Assembly (NCBI RefSeq): GCF_002483205.1
Contig: NZ_DLHM01000001.1
Location: 372,001 to 436,000 of the forward strand
Source of the DNA: Flavihumibacter sp. UBA7668
GTDB lineage: Bacteria; Bacteroidota; Bacteroidia; Chitinophagales; Chitinophagaceae
Direction of reading: 5' to 3'
Length of the DNA: 64,000 nt
The notes beneath the pieces are model-generated. The model saw only the letters and a list, made by a program, of their open reading frames with translations, had not been told where the DNA came from and did not search any database. A program made the translations under genes and the position numbers. Shown here in pieces: positions 36,677 to 45,625 of the stretch (positions are counted from its first letter, which is position 1; each line of letters begins with the position of its first letter).

Positions 36677-37699
36677 ATGAAATGCAGCAAACTCCTGATT
36701 GCCGGAATCTTGTTTTTGGCAGCCTGTAAGGATAAAAAAGAAAATCGTCCGGATACTACTGGTATTACCCTAAATACAACCATTGAACGTTTTGATCAGG
36801 ATTATTTTGCACTTGATTCAAACAACCTGCAGGACGGCATGAAACAACTGGGAAAGAAGTACCCCTGGTTCATCCATGATTTTACTGCAAATATCCTGGG
36901 TGCCGGCCCCTTGAACGATTCCAACCAGGTGCTGCCTATAGCCAACCGGCATTTTTTTACCAGCTATTTTCCGGTATATCAGTTGGTTCAAAAAGAACAG
37001 GCAAACCTGAGTGGGCAGGAGAAAGAACTGAATCAGGCATTTCGCACGATCAAATTCTATTTCCCTGATTATTCCATTCCACGTCTGGTTGCTTATCTGG
37101 GTCCTTTCGATGCACCCGGTGTAGCCCTAACAGATAGTGCTATCGCAATTGGACTGCAATTGTATGCCGGATTGGATTTTCCCTTTTATACATCGCAACA
37201 GGGACAGGAATTATTCCCCCTTTATATCTCCCGCCGCTTTGAAAAGAAATATATCCCGGTTAATGTAGTGAAAGCTGTATTGTCAGATATTTATCCCGAT
37301 AAATCTGTCAGCTTTCCGCTCCTTGAAAAAATGATTGAACAGGGAAAATACTGGTGGCTGAACAAACAGATTTTACCGGATGCTTCCGATAGTTTAATAA
37401 CGGGATTTACGAATCAGCAACTTGAATTTTGCGAAAAAAATGAAGGATTGATCTGGAATTTATTGTTACAAAGCGAGCATATCTATTCTACAGATCCGGG
37501 TATCATGAAACTCTATCTGGGAGAAGCTCCGGGCACACAGGGACTACCACCTGCAGCACCTGGAAATATTGGTCAGTGGATCGGTCTCCGTATTGTTGAG
37601 AAATTCATGGAAGAACAGAAGACCTCCCTCCAGCCAAGAAAACTGATGCAATTATCTCCCAGAGAAATTCTGGATGGATCCAAATACAAACCGAGATAA
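36677..37699 (+). CDS. gldB: Gliding motility lipoprotein GldB
   Basis: A 340-aa lipoprotein of the GldB family, required for gliding and T9SS function in Flavobacterium. ATG 36677 gives MKCSKLLIAGILFLAAC with a lipobox ending at C17; the upstream open frame would bury it. Family landmarks include RFDQDYFALD, YPWFIHDFTANILG, FPDYSIPRLVAYLGPF, and the C-terminal PGNIGQWIGLRIVEKFME with LMQLSPREILDGSKYKPR. gldC, often next to gldB, is absent here. The product may act at the periplasmic side of the inner or outer membrane. Confidence 0.85.
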   Translation: MKCSKLLIAGILFLAACKDKKENRPDTTGITLNTTIERFDQDYFALDSNNLQDGMKQLGKKYPWFIHDFTANILGAGPLNDSNQVLPIANRHFFTSYFPVYQLVQKEQANLSGQEKELNQAFRTIKFYFPDYSIPRLVAYLGPFDAPGVALTDSAIAIGLQLYAGLDFPFYTSQQGQELFPLYISRRFEKKYIPVNVVKAVLSDIYPDKSVSFPLLEKMIEQGKYWWLNKQILPDASDSLITGFTNQQLEFCEKNEGLIWNLLLQSEHIYSTDPGIMKLYLGEAPGTQGLPPAAPGNIGQWIGLRIVEKFMEEQKTSLQPRKLMQLSPREILDGSKYKPR

Positions 37700-37704
37700 T
37701 TTTA

Positions 37705-38775
37705 TCAGGGATTTGCCCCCAGCGCTTTCATCATGCGAAAATGTGAAACCATGGATGCTGCCATTGTTGGATAACTATGATAGGGTAAACCATATTCTTT
37801 ACAGGTTTCCTGCACTATCTTACTGATGGCAGGATAATGTACGTGACTTATTCTTGGAAAGAGGTGATGCTCAATCTGAAAATTTAATCCACCTACATAC
37901 CAGTTAATAAACAAATTATCAGGAGCAAAATTAGCAGTTGATCTCACCTGATGTTCAGCCCAGGCGTTTTCAATTTGTGTAACTTCTTCAGATGCTACTT
38001 CAAATTCAGTGTGTTCAACCACATGCGCCAGTTGGAATACTAAAGCAAGTGTTAAACCCATCACCATATGCATCACAGCAAATCCCAGTGCCCAGGGGCC
38101 CCAGCCTACAAAATAAACGGGAATAGCGATATAGAAAACACCATAAAGCAATTTACTGATCCAGAAGACCAGATGGTCCTGAGTAGTCATTTTCTGCAAA
38201 GGTGTTGTATTAACCCGTTGACTCAGGTATTTATTAAAATCCATGATGAAGACCCAGGCAAAAGAAGAGATTGCGTAGACCAAAACAACATAAATATGCT
38301 GGAAGCGATGTGCAGGTACCCATTTCTGCGTACGGCATTGTCTCATCAATGGACTTTTGGCTATATCATCATCCATTCCATCCACATTGGTATAAGTATG
38401 ATGCAGGATATTATGTTTGAATTTCCAGATAAAAGCATTTCCGCCCAGCGCATTCAGGCTAAGTCCCAATAATTCGTTTACCCATTTCCGTTGAGAATAA
38501 CTTCCATGACAGGCATCATGCATTACGTTAAAACCAATACTAGCCAGCGTGGCACCCAGGAGGGCACAAAGTATGACCTGAATAAAAATTGGCATTGAAA
38601 AAGTTAGCAACAAAATATAGAACGTAATTGCTGCGGTAATCAGCACAATGGTTTTCATGTAAAGTTCCAGGTTACCTGTTTTTTTCAACTGTTTTTCCCT
38701 GAAATAATCATCCACTCTGGTTTTCAGTGTTTGTGCGAATGAATTTTGTTTGTTGTTAAAGCTAACTTTTGGCAT
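37705..38775 (-). CDS. Membrane fatty acid (acyl-CoA/acyl-lipid) desaturase
   Basis: A 356-aa di-iron desaturase of the front-end/linoleoyl-CoA type. The three histidine boxes are present: HDACH (86-90), HNILHH (121-126) and QIEHH (300-304). Four helices are arranged in pairs (about 44-82 and 200-245). The glutamine in the third box, QxxHH, marks the group acting near the carboxyl end, though no cytochrome b5 domain is fused. Likely adjusts membrane fluidity. Convergent with gldB, with only 5 nt between stop codons. Confidence 0.9.
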   Translation of the reverse strand: MPKVSFNNKQNSFAQTLKTRVDDYFREKQLKKTGNLELYMKTIVLITAAITFYILLLTFSMPIFIQVILCALLGATLASIGFNVMHDACHGSYSQRKWVNELLGLSLNALGGNAFIWKFKHNILHHTYTNVDGMDDDIAKSPLMRQCRTQKWVPAHRFQHIYVVLVYAISSFAWVFIMDFNKYLSQRVNTTPLQKMTTQDHLVFWISKLLYGVFYIAIPVYFVGWGPWALGFAVMHMVMGLTLALVFQLAHVVEHTEFEVASEEVTQIENAWAEHQVRSTANFAPDNLFINWYVGGLNFQIEHHLFPRISHVHYPAISKIVQETCKEYGLPYHSYPTMAASMVSHFRMMKALGANP

Positions 38776-38828
38776 ATAGAAATCCTAATATAATACTGCA
38801 AGGTAAAGGTTACAGCTCGATAAGTTAG

Positions 38829-39314
38829 TTAATGTTTAGCTTGATTCAGCTTTCTTTTTATAAGATTTCTGATCTCCTGCTGATCCGTAATAGTTGCAAA
38901 AGCATCCTTGGGAACCAGAAAAAAGGAACGGCTGTCAAAATACAAATGAAAAAAATAAGGCGTCTCCACAAATTTGCTAAACCTGTCCCATTGCCATACC
39001 TGTCGCCCTCTTTCTGTATCGAGGGTCACTTCTTCTTCCTGAAACTGCATCATAAAATCATCCTTAAACGTATGCGATTTTTTATATATACTACGTGGAA
39101 GAATTCTCCATATTACCAGCATCAGAATCATCCAGATCGTAGAAAAAAAGACGAAAGACATTGGATGCACTTTCTTGAAATAAAGCAAAATTGCCGCAGC
39201 TATTGTGAAAACGTTCACAAGTATAACCAGGATTCTTATTTCAGGTCTTGTAAAAAAATGATACCGGAGGGCCTGAATAACCTGTTTCCGATCGTAGGTA
39301 AATGCTATCTGCAT
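38829..39314 (-). CDS. YcxB-like membrane protein
   Basis: A 161-aa protein with two helices at about 26-45 and 50-68 (ILVILVNVFTIAAAILLYF, FVFFSTIWMILMLVIWRIL) and a C-terminal PH-like beta domain (EEEVTLDTERGRQVWQWDRF, FHLYFDSRSFFLVPKDAF), the layout of YcxB-like proteins. Function unknown. It starts 3 nt after the PhoD gene stop and is co-transcribed with it. Confidence 0.8.
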   Translation of the reverse strand: MQIAFTYDRKQVIQALRYHFFTRPEIRILVILVNVFTIAAAILLYFKKVHPMSFVFFSTIWMILMLVIWRILPRSIYKKSHTFKDDFMMQFQEEEVTLDTERGRQVWQWDRFSKFVETPYFFHLYFDSRSFFLVPKDAFATITDQQEIRNLIKRKLNQAKH

Positions 39315-39317
39315 GAA

Positions 39318-40679
39318 TTAGTTTGCTTTAAGTTCCTGTTGAGTAACCGACCAGTTTCCCAGATCTTCCCCATTAACACCAATAAACTGAACCTCTAATT
39401 TCCGGTTTCCTGCAGCACCACTGATTAAAATTTTTCCATAGTTCTGTTTTTGATCCAATCCAAAAACGCGATACGGATTATTTTTCTCTGCTTCTCCAAA
39501 AACATGGGTTCCTGATGTCAGTGGAGATACGGTGATATCATACAGCGGATAATTATTGACCCGTTTCAACTGAATAATTTCTGAGTGGTGTCTGTCGCCA
39601 GTCAGGAAAACAACACCACTGATTTTTTGCTCTTCAATAAAACCGGTCAATTCATTGTATTCGAAAGGAAAATCCAGCAGTTTATCAAAAGGTGAAACCG
39701 GATTCAATACCTGACTGCCAACAACAATAAATTTAAAACTTGCCTGGCTGCTGACCAATGCATTTTTCAACCAATCCAATTGCTCTGCACCCAGCATCCT
39801 TTTTTCCGGATTCGGTTGTCCGTTTACGGTAGAGGACATATTGTCTTCCGTTCTCCAGGTTCGGTCATCCAGCAGAAAAAAATCGACATCACTGTAAGAG
39901 AGTTTTGTATAAATTCCTTCTTTCCCATTTCCATAAGAAGGATTGGCCCAATAACTTTTAAACACTTCCCTTGAAACAGCTTTCAGGTGATAACTTTTTC
40001 CAAGGTCATTTGGACCGTAATCATGATCATCCCAGATAGCGTAATGCGGCATTGCTTTCAGGAATGACTGAAGAATGGGCATAGACCGATCACGACTGGC
40101 CCGGTACCAAAGTCCCCATTCTGTTGCATAATCCACATCACGTGTATACCAGTTATCACCCAGCCATAACATAAAGGCTGCCTTATCATTTGCCATGGTG
40201 CTAAATATGGAGGAATCCATTCCATATGGTTTACCCGGACGGTCATAGGACGGTTCATTAAAATAGGTACAGCTACCGGTCAGAAAACTGAAGTCAGGTG
40301 CCGGTTTTCTCCATTGCCATAATTCGCGGGTATTGAATTCACCACGATGGGCTGTTTCTTTTCCGTTCACCCAAATACTGAAATCATACCTGGTTCCGGG
40401 TTCCAATCCGCCTATTTCGGTTTGAACGGGATGAAATTCTGTTGGCCAGATACCCCTTCGATCGTCCATATTTACCAGCTTATATTTTGCCTTATTTTTT
40501 TCTCCTTTTTTCCAGTATTGAATAGCCAGGGATTTTATGTCAGTCAATGGTTCCAGCCAGATTTTAGCTGTACGATGATCAGTTTGTCCAATCATAGGCC
40601 CGGATACCAGCAAAGATTTTTGCTGGGCTGCTACCAGCCCTGACCAGATCAATAAAAGAAATAAGCAGGCATTTTTCAT
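39318..40679 (-). CDS. PhoD-family alkaline phosphatase (phosphodiesterase)
   Basis: A 453-aa exported metallophosphoesterase. ATG 40679 gives the signal peptide MKNACLFLLLIWSGLVAAQQ; an upstream in-frame ATG would spoil it. An N-terminal beta domain (about 22-110, VSGPMIGQTDHRTAKIWLEP, LEPGTRYDFSIWVNG) precedes the catalytic part with TGSCTYFN, LWLGDNWYTRDVDY, AIWDDHDYGPND and VFLTGDRHHSE, which hold the iron/calcium ligands of PhoD. Probably releases phosphate from organic esters outside the cell. It is first in an operon with the YcxB-like gene. Confidence 0.9.
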   Translation of the reverse strand: MKNACLFLLLIWSGLVAAQQKSLLVSGPMIGQTDHRTAKIWLEPLTDIKSLAIQYWKKGEKNKAKYKLVNMDDRRGIWPTEFHPVQTEIGGLEPGTRYDFSIWVNGKETAHRGEFNTRELWQWRKPAPDFSFLTGSCTYFNEPSYDRPGKPYGMDSSIFSTMANDKAAFMLWLGDNWYTRDVDYATEWGLWYRASRDRSMPILQSFLKAMPHYAIWDDHDYGPNDLGKSYHLKAVSREVFKSYWANPSYGNGKEGIYTKLSYSDVDFFLLDDRTWRTEDNMSSTVNGQPNPEKRMLGAEQLDWLKNALVSSQASFKFIVVGSQVLNPVSPFDKLLDFPFEYNELTGFIEEQKISGVVFLTGDRHHSEIIQLKRVNNYPLYDITVSPLTSGTHVFGEAEKNNPYRVFGLDQKQNYGKILISGAAGNRKLEVQFIGVNGEDLGNWSVTQQELKAN

Positions 40680-40725
40680 ACAACCGGAGGTTTGAGGCTG
40701 CAAAGTAGTGAGAATGCTTAAAAAC

Positions 40726-40759
40726 AAAACACCCCTGCTCAGATGAACAGGGGTGTTTT
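40726..40759. terminator. Bidirectional rho-independent terminator after the 39-aa lipoprotein gene
   Basis: AAAACACCCCTG (40726-40737) and CAGGGGTGTTTT (40748-40759) form a 12-bp stem with a 10-nt loop. On the minus strand it lies 25 nt past the small lipoprotein stop codon. Confidence 0.85.
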
Positions 40760-40783
40760 GTCAATTCATTTAACCAATCGGGC

Positions 40784-40903
40784 CTAGCGGATTGCCCTGC
40801 AATTCTTGTATCGGCCACTCGCCGCCTCAGACGGAGAAACAGCCCTGCAAGAAGCCAGGAAAACCACCAGAGCCAGGACAGCCATAAGTTTCTGCATAGA
40901 CAT
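40784..40903 (-). CDS. Small 39-aa lipoprotein
   Basis: ATG 40903 to TAG 40784-40786. The product is a signal peptide with lipobox FLASC (C19) and a 21-residue mature part ending SGRYKNCRAIR with one more cysteine. A second ATG at 40897 is also possible. Support comes from the lipobox, the strong terminator just downstream and a promoter-like site just upstream, which together make a free-standing transcription unit of about 200 bp. Function unknown; possibly a tiny outer-membrane lipoprotein, like the one at 24825. Confidence 0.65.
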   Translation of the reverse strand: MSMQKLMAVLALVVFLASCRAVSPSEAASGRYKNCRAIR

Positions 40904-40932
40904 GGATTTTGTTAACAATATCAGTTTAGGAA

Positions 40933-40948
40933 CGCCAATTCCATGCCA
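40933..40948 (-). promoter_or_regulatory. rpoN-dependent site: Sigma-54-like -24/-12 promoter before the small lipoprotein
   Basis: Minus-strand TGGCATGGAATTGGCG has GG and GC exactly 12 nt apart and matches the -24 block fully; the -12 block is TGGC instead of TTGC. It implies a start near 40922 and a 19-nt leader. One-window evidence only. Confidence 0.35.
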
Positions 40949-41045
40949 ATAGTATATTTCGAAAATCCAATCATTTTAGATTCTATATTGGAAATCAATA
41001 AGTTAAAAAATATAGAAGTAAAATTTTTCGACGAGTGAATGAATT

Positions 41046-41072
41046 AAAAAGCCCCCGGTAGAAACCAGGGGC
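41046..41072 (-). terminator. Rho-independent terminator of nrdJ
   Basis: Minus-strand stem GCCCCTGGT / ACCGGGGGC (one mismatch, arms 41064-41072 and 41051-41059) followed by TTTTT. A second small palindrome GTTTCTA-T-TAGAAAC sits at 41077-41091 nearer the stop codon. Confidence 0.8.
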
Positions 41073-41112
41073 CATGTTTCTATTAGAAACCGTCCATGTA
41101 AATTAGTTGGTG

Positions 41113-44100
41113 CTAGCTGCAACCGAGGCTATTGCCACAGTTGAGGCATTTATAACAGGTACCACTGCGAATGGTCAGATGTCCGCAGACATTACAAGCC
41201 GGTGCATCACTTTGCATTGACTTATTTGCCTGATTCAGGGCATCGAAACCTGAATTGGTAGCTGCTTTAACAGCAGTTGGTTTGGTCATTTTATTGGCTT
41301 CCGGATGTTTGGTTCCTGCCACTATTCGTACATCACTTAATTCGGGTGTTTTTTTTTCGAACTCTTTTTGGGCGATGGCCGGTTCATCCCAGGCGTCTTC
41401 TCCGGTATTCATAACTTCCGGCTTGTCGAGCACATGCACCAGATCGGTACGATTCAGGTACTCATAAGCCAGTGAGCGGAAAATAAAGTCGACGATAGAG
41501 GTAGTGCTTTTGATATTCGGATGATCTACCATTCCGGCAGGTTCGAAACGGGTGAACACAAATTTCTCCACAAATTCTTCAAGCGGTACACCATACTGTA
41601 AGCCAATAGAGATTGAAATCGCAAAACAGTTCAGCATACTGCGCATGGTAGCACCTTCCTTAGCCATATCGATGAAGATTTCACCCAGTGTGCCGTCACC
41701 ATATTCGCCTGTACGAACAAACAGTGCCTGTCCATTGATCTTGGCTTTTTGTGTATACCCCCTGCGTTTGGCTGGCAGTGTACGTCGCTCCACAATACGT
41801 GCCAACTGCCGTTTTAATTTTGTATCAGGCGAGGATTGCACCCGCTTCTGTACCTCTTCCAATAATTCGTCTACGGTAAGCTTACCCAGGTCAATCATAT
41901 TGGAGCTGCTGGATTTCTCATCTTTCAACTCTGCAGCTTCTTCTTTTTCTTCTTCAGTTTTCTTTTTCTTATCACTTTTATTGCTGAGAGGCTGACTGAG
42001 TTTGGAGCCATCCCGATAGAGTGCATTAGCTTTCAGACCAAGTTTCCAGCTTAAGTGATAACAGTCTGCAATCTCTTCCACGTTTGCTTCATTCGGCAGA
42101 TTGATAGTTTTGGAAATCGCACCGCTGATAAAGGGTTGAACCGCACCCATCATACGGATATGACCATGTGCATGAATATAGCGTTCACCTTTTTTACCAC
42201 ATTTATTGGCGCAATCAAAAACAGCCAGGTGTTCAGGTTTTAGATAAGGAGCACCTTCAACTGTCATGGTACCGCACACATAATCATTGGCTGCATCTAT
42301 TTGTTCGTCTGTATAGCCAAGCGCCTCAAGAAGATTAAAATTCCAGTCGTTGTATTGATCAGCAGTGAATCCGAGACGTTCCAGACAGGCTTCACCAAGA
42401 CTAAACCGGTTGAATACAAATCCGATTTCAAAGGCTGCTTTCACTGCATCATCCAGTTTCTTGATTTCTTCCGCAATAAATCCTTTCTCACTAAGGGTCT
42501 GATGATTGATAAAGGGTGCTCCGGAGAAACTGGCAGAACCAACCGTGTATTTGATAATGGCTTCTGTTTCTTTCTCTGAATAACCCAGATTTTTCAATGC
42601 TGTGGGAACCGATTGGTTGATGATTTTGAAATAACCACCACCGCTGAGTTTTTTGAATTTCACCAATGCAAAATCTGGTTCAACTCCGGTAGTATCACAA
42701 TCCATTACAAGGCCAATGGTTCCGGTAGGCGCAATCACCGTTGTCTGTGCATTACGATAACCATATTTCTCTCCCAGTTGTACAGCATCATCCCATGCTT
42801 TGGTAGCAGCTTTTAACAGGTAATCCGGACAATATTTCGCCTGAATTCCCTGTGGTTTGATACTGATTCCTTCATACGCTTCGGAAGCATCATAAGCGGC
42901 TGCCCGATGATTGCGCATAACCCGCAGCATATGTGTTTTATTTTCTTCGTACTTGGCGAATGGGCCGAGGATCTGCGCCAGTTCCGCAGACGTTTTATAG
43001 GCTACTCCGGTCATGATGGCAGAAATCGCACCAGCAATACCGCGTGCTTCTTCGCTATCGTATGGAATCCCGCTCACCATGAGCATGGTACCCAGATTAG
43101 CAAAACCTAATCCCAATGTGCGGTAATCAAAACTCAGTTGTGCTACTTCTTTTGAAGGGAATTGGGCCATCAGTACAGATACTTCCAATACAACAGTCCA
43201 CAAACGACAGCTGTATGCATAACCTTCCACATCAAAAATATTCGTCTTTGTATCGAAGAATTTCATGAGGTTGGCAGAAGCCAGATTACATGCGGTATTA
43301 TCCAGGAACATGTACTCTGAACAGGGATTGGAAGCCCTGATGGGTCCGCCTTCCGGACAGGTATGCCATTCATTGATGGTAGTATCATATTGTGTACCCG
43401 GATCAGCACAACGCCAGGCTGCATAAGCAATTTTATTCCAAAGCTCGCGGGCTGGAACTTTTTTCATAACGCGCCCATCACTGCGGGCTTTCAGTTCCCA
43501 ATCTTCATTTTTTTCCAGCTTTTCGAAAAAGCTATTGGGAATCCGCACCGAGTTATTGGAGTTCTGTCCGCTTACCGTACGATAGGCCTCCCCTTCATAA
43601 TCACTGGCATAACCTGCTGCGATCAATGCGCCCACTTTTTTCTCTTCTTCCACTTTCCAATCTACAAACTGTACGATTTCCGGATGATCCAGATCGAGGC
43701 AAACCATTTTGGCAGCGCGACGCGTAGTTCCACCACTTTTGATAGCACCAGCTGCACGGTCACCGATTTTCAGGAAACTCATCAGGCCGGAAGAAGTTCC
43801 ACCACCACTCAGCTTCTCCCCTTCGCCCCGCACATTGGAAAAATTGCTTCCAACACCTGATCCGTATTTAAAGATTCTGGCTTCACGCACCCAGAGATCC
43901 ATGATTCCGCCTTCGTTTACCAGATCATCATCCACACTTAAAATAAAGCAGGCATGCGGCTGGGGACGTTCATAGGCAGAAGTTGATTTTTTTAATTGTC
44001 CGTCCAGCTGATCAACATAGTAATGTCCCTGCGGTTTGCCGGTAATACCATAGCACTCATAGAGGCCGGTATTGAACCACTGCGGACTGTTGGGTACACA

Positions 44101-44490
44101 GGCCTGATCAAGAATAGAGTACACCAATTCTTCGTAAAAAACCTGGGCATCTTTTTCAGAAGCAAAATAATTGTAGCGCTCACCCCAAACGCGCCAGCAA
44201 TGCGCCATCCGGTGGGCTACCTGTTTGGAAGAAGTTTCGCGGCCCAGGCTGCCATCTGCCTGCGGTACACCTGCTTTGCGGAAATATTTCTGCGCCAGGA
44301 TATCGGTAGCAATCTGACTCCAGCCCTTTGGTACTTCCACATTATTCATTTCGAATACCACTTCCCCATTGGGGTTGCGGATAACGGAAGTCCTATAGTC
44401 GTACTCGAACTGATCGAACACAGACAGATCGTCGCGGGTGAAGCGACGGGGGAATTCAAGCCCCTTGGTGGCTGTTTTTTTGCTGGCCAT
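41113..44490 (-). CDS. nrdJ: Adenosylcobalamin-dependent (class II) ribonucleoside-diphosphate reductase
   Basis: Converts ribonucleotides to deoxyribonucleotides using adenosylcobalamin, so it works with or without oxygen. ATG 44490 (MASKKTATKG) is chosen; the upstream frame lacks family similarity. The 1125-aa protein has the ATP/substrate region PRRFTRDDLSVFDQFEYDYR, HACFILSV with the first redox cysteine, NPCSEYMFLDNTACNLASANL with the catalytic cysteine and glutamate, PTGTIGLVMDCDTTGVEPD, and a charged linker (DKKKKTEEEKEEAAELKDEK). The tail CNVCGHLTIRSGTCYKC plus LNCG is a zinc-ribbon. No class I nrdAB is in view. DnaA-box-like sites lie in its leader region. Confidence 0.95.
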   Translation of the reverse strand: MASKKTATKGLEFPRRFTRDDLSVFDQFEYDYRTSVIRNPNGEVVFEMNNVEVPKGWSQIATDILAQKYFRKAGVPQADGSLGRETSSKQVAHRMAHCWRVWGERYNYFASEKDAQVFYEELVYSILDQACVPNSPQWFNTGLYECYGITGKPQGHYYVDQLDGQLKKSTSAYERPQPHACFILSVDDDLVNEGGIMDLWVREARIFKYGSGVGSNFSNVRGEGEKLSGGGTSSGLMSFLKIGDRAAGAIKSGGTTRRAAKMVCLDLDHPEIVQFVDWKVEEEKKVGALIAAGYASDYEGEAYRTVSGQNSNNSVRIPNSFFEKLEKNEDWELKARSDGRVMKKVPARELWNKIAYAAWRCADPGTQYDTTINEWHTCPEGGPIRASNPCSEYMFLDNTACNLASANLMKFFDTKTNIFDVEGYAYSCRLWTVVLEVSVLMAQFPSKEVAQLSFDYRTLGLGFANLGTMLMVSGIPYDSEEARGIAGAISAIMTGVAYKTSAELAQILGPFAKYEENKTHMLRVMRNHRAAAYDASEAYEGISIKPQGIQAKYCPDYLLKAATKAWDDAVQLGEKYGYRNAQTTVIAPTGTIGLVMDCDTTGVEPDFALVKFKKLSGGGYFKIINQSVPTALKNLGYSEKETEAIIKYTVGSASFSGAPFINHQTLSEKGFIAEEIKKLDDAVKAAFEIGFVFNRFSLGEACLERLGFTADQYNDWNFNLLEALGYTDEQIDAANDYVCGTMTVEGAPYLKPEHLAVFDCANKCGKKGERYIHAHGHIRMMGAVQPFISGAISKTINLPNEANVEEIADCYHLSWKLGLKANALYRDGSKLSQPLSNKSDKKKKTEEEKEEAAELKDEKSSSSNMIDLGKLTVDELLEEVQKRVQSSPDTKLKRQLARIVERRTLPAKRRGYTQKAKINGQALFVRTGEYGDGTLGEIFIDMAKEGATMRSMLNCFAISISIGLQYGVPLEEFVEKFVFTRFEPAGMVDHPNIKSTTSIVDFIFRSLAYEYLNRTDLVHVLDKPEVMNTGEDAWDEPAIAQKEFEKKTPELSDVRIVAGTKHPEANKMTKPTAVKAATNSGFDALNQANKSMQSDAPACNVCGHLTIRSGTCYKCLNCGNSLGCS

Positions 44491-44602
44491 ACAATATTTT
44501 ATTAGAATTTCTGTTAAGTAATCATGAAATCTCCATGAGGAGATCGTGAATAACGAAAATAGGAGCCTCACTCTTAAAAACCGACCCGTAAATATCCACC
44601 GA

Positions 44603-44611
44603 TGTGGATAA
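44603..44611 (-). promoter_or_regulatory. Perfect DnaA box (TTATCCACA)
   Basis: The minus strand reads TTATCCACA exactly, about 115 bp upstream of the nrdJ ATG. Flanking nonamers at 44592 and 44659 match at 7 of 9 positions. In E. coli DnaA acts on the nrdAB promoter; a similar role here is inference. Confidence 0.5.
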
Positions 44612-44785
44612 TCGATGGGGAAAGTTTGAATGTTCCCGTTCCTGCTGGATTTGCTACAAAATCCACATATTTATAAAAAATTAATTTGGTGATTCGGATC
44701 AAAATCCTTTGTGTTTTTGAATTGCTTTTACAAATTTACGATTTCAGCTCTCTATATTTTAACATGTTTCAAGGTGCAAGTGTAC

Positions 44786-44793
44786 TAGTTTTG
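44786..44793 (+). promoter_or_regulatory. Bacteroidota -7 element (TAGTTTTG)
   Basis: Exact TAnnTTTG, placing the transcript start near 44800 and the ATG at 44815 after a leader of about 15 nt. Confidence 0.45.
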
Positions 44794-44814
44794 AACACCA
44801 AAATGTTTCGTTGT

Positions 44815-45567
44815 ATGAATCGACTATTTAGTGTTTTTGTACTTATACTTGCTCTGTCTTTTTCGGTAAAATCCCAGTCGATCCATACTTCCTGGATTGC
44901 GGCATTCAATACAATAAAACTCAACGATAAATTCAGTATTCATTTTGATGCGCAGGAACGTTCCGGGGACCGTTTTTCAACCATGGCAACTCTATTATTA
45001 AGACCCGGACTAAATTATAAACTGAACGATCAATGGACAGTCACAGCCGGTTACGGTTATATCGCCAATCGTAGAAGTTTTTGGTTAACCGGTCCGGCTG
45101 ATGAACCGATAAATGTTACCGGTTATTTGCCTGAGCACAGAATCTGGCAGCAGGCATTATTTACCCATCCGGTAATTGGTAAAAATACGATTTCACATCG
45201 TTTTAGGCTGGAACAACGATTTCTGATGCAGCCATCCATCAACAATTATAAACTTTCTGCTGATGGTAATACCTATGCGAACCGATTTCGTTATTTTTTC
45301 CGCTCCGTGATTCCATTTAAACAGGAATTTCCGTTTAAATCAGGATGGTTTGCCGGATTACAAAATGAGATTATGATAAATCTGGGAGATAAATCGGCCG
45401 TAAATGGTAAACTATTTGATCAGAACCGGTTTTATGTAAGTGCCGGTTATCGGCTGAAACCTGCCATAGACCTGGAAATCGGCTACCTGAATCAATATGT
45501 GGATGGCAGGGGATCAGCCTTCACCAATAACCATGTTGTTCAGCTCGCTGTCTACACCCGTTTATAA
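44815..45567 (+). CDS. DUF2490 outer-membrane beta-barrel protein
   Basis: A 250-aa protein with signal peptide MNRLFSVFVLILALSFSVKSQ and a DUF2490 barrel: repeated aromatic strands (FSIHFDAQERSGDRFS, WTVTAGYGYIANRRSFW, EHRIWQQALF, SHRFRLEQRFL, FRYFFRSVIPF) ending VVQLAVYTRL. The ATG at 44815 fits both the signal peptide and the -7 element upstream; earlier in-frame ATGs would start before the promoter. Function unknown. The GGGP synthase gene follows 58 nt later. Confidence 0.8.
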   Translation: MNRLFSVFVLILALSFSVKSQSIHTSWIAAFNTIKLNDKFSIHFDAQERSGDRFSTMATLLLRPGLNYKLNDQWTVTAGYGYIANRRSFWLTGPADEPINVTGYLPEHRIWQQALFTHPVIGKNTISHRFRLEQRFLMQPSINNYKLSADGNTYANRFRYFFRSVIPFKQEFPFKSGWFAGLQNEIMINLGDKSAVNGKLFDQNRFYVSAGYRLKPAIDLEIGYLNQYVDGRGSAFTNNHVVQLAVYTRL

Positions 45568-45625
45568 GCACAATTGGGCATACCAGCATTTTTTTGCATT
45601 TTTGCCTCTAGCCATTACCTTTTGA

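Larger units (their letters stand above)
44491..44814. other. Divergent regulatory gap between nrdJ and the DUF2490 gene
   Basis: 324 bp with no gene. It contains a 6-bp hairpin ATCTCC-atga-GGAGAT (44529-44544) in the nrdJ leader, three DnaA-box-like nonamers (44592-44600 ATATCCACC, 44603-44611, and 44659-44667 AAATCCACA), an AT-rich stretch around 44666-44690, and a -7 element for the rightward gene. No cobalamin-riboswitch core and no NrdR box pair were found by eye. Confidence 0.6.

Noticed and set aside
43996..44505. Long open frame on the plus strand opposite nrdJ
   Set aside because: It is antisense to a strongly conserved gene, has no recognisable domains, and reflects codon bias of the real strand.
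44491..44685. Cobalamin riboswitch or NrdR box before nrdJ
   Set aside because: A B12-dependent enzyme made this plausible, but no B12-box-like core or folded leader and no paired NrdR-type sequence was visible.
44592..44690. Chromosomal origin (DnaA boxes plus AT-rich DNA)
   Set aside because: Only one perfect box, and no dnaA, dnaN, rnpA or gidA-type neighbours. A promoter or titration role is simpler.
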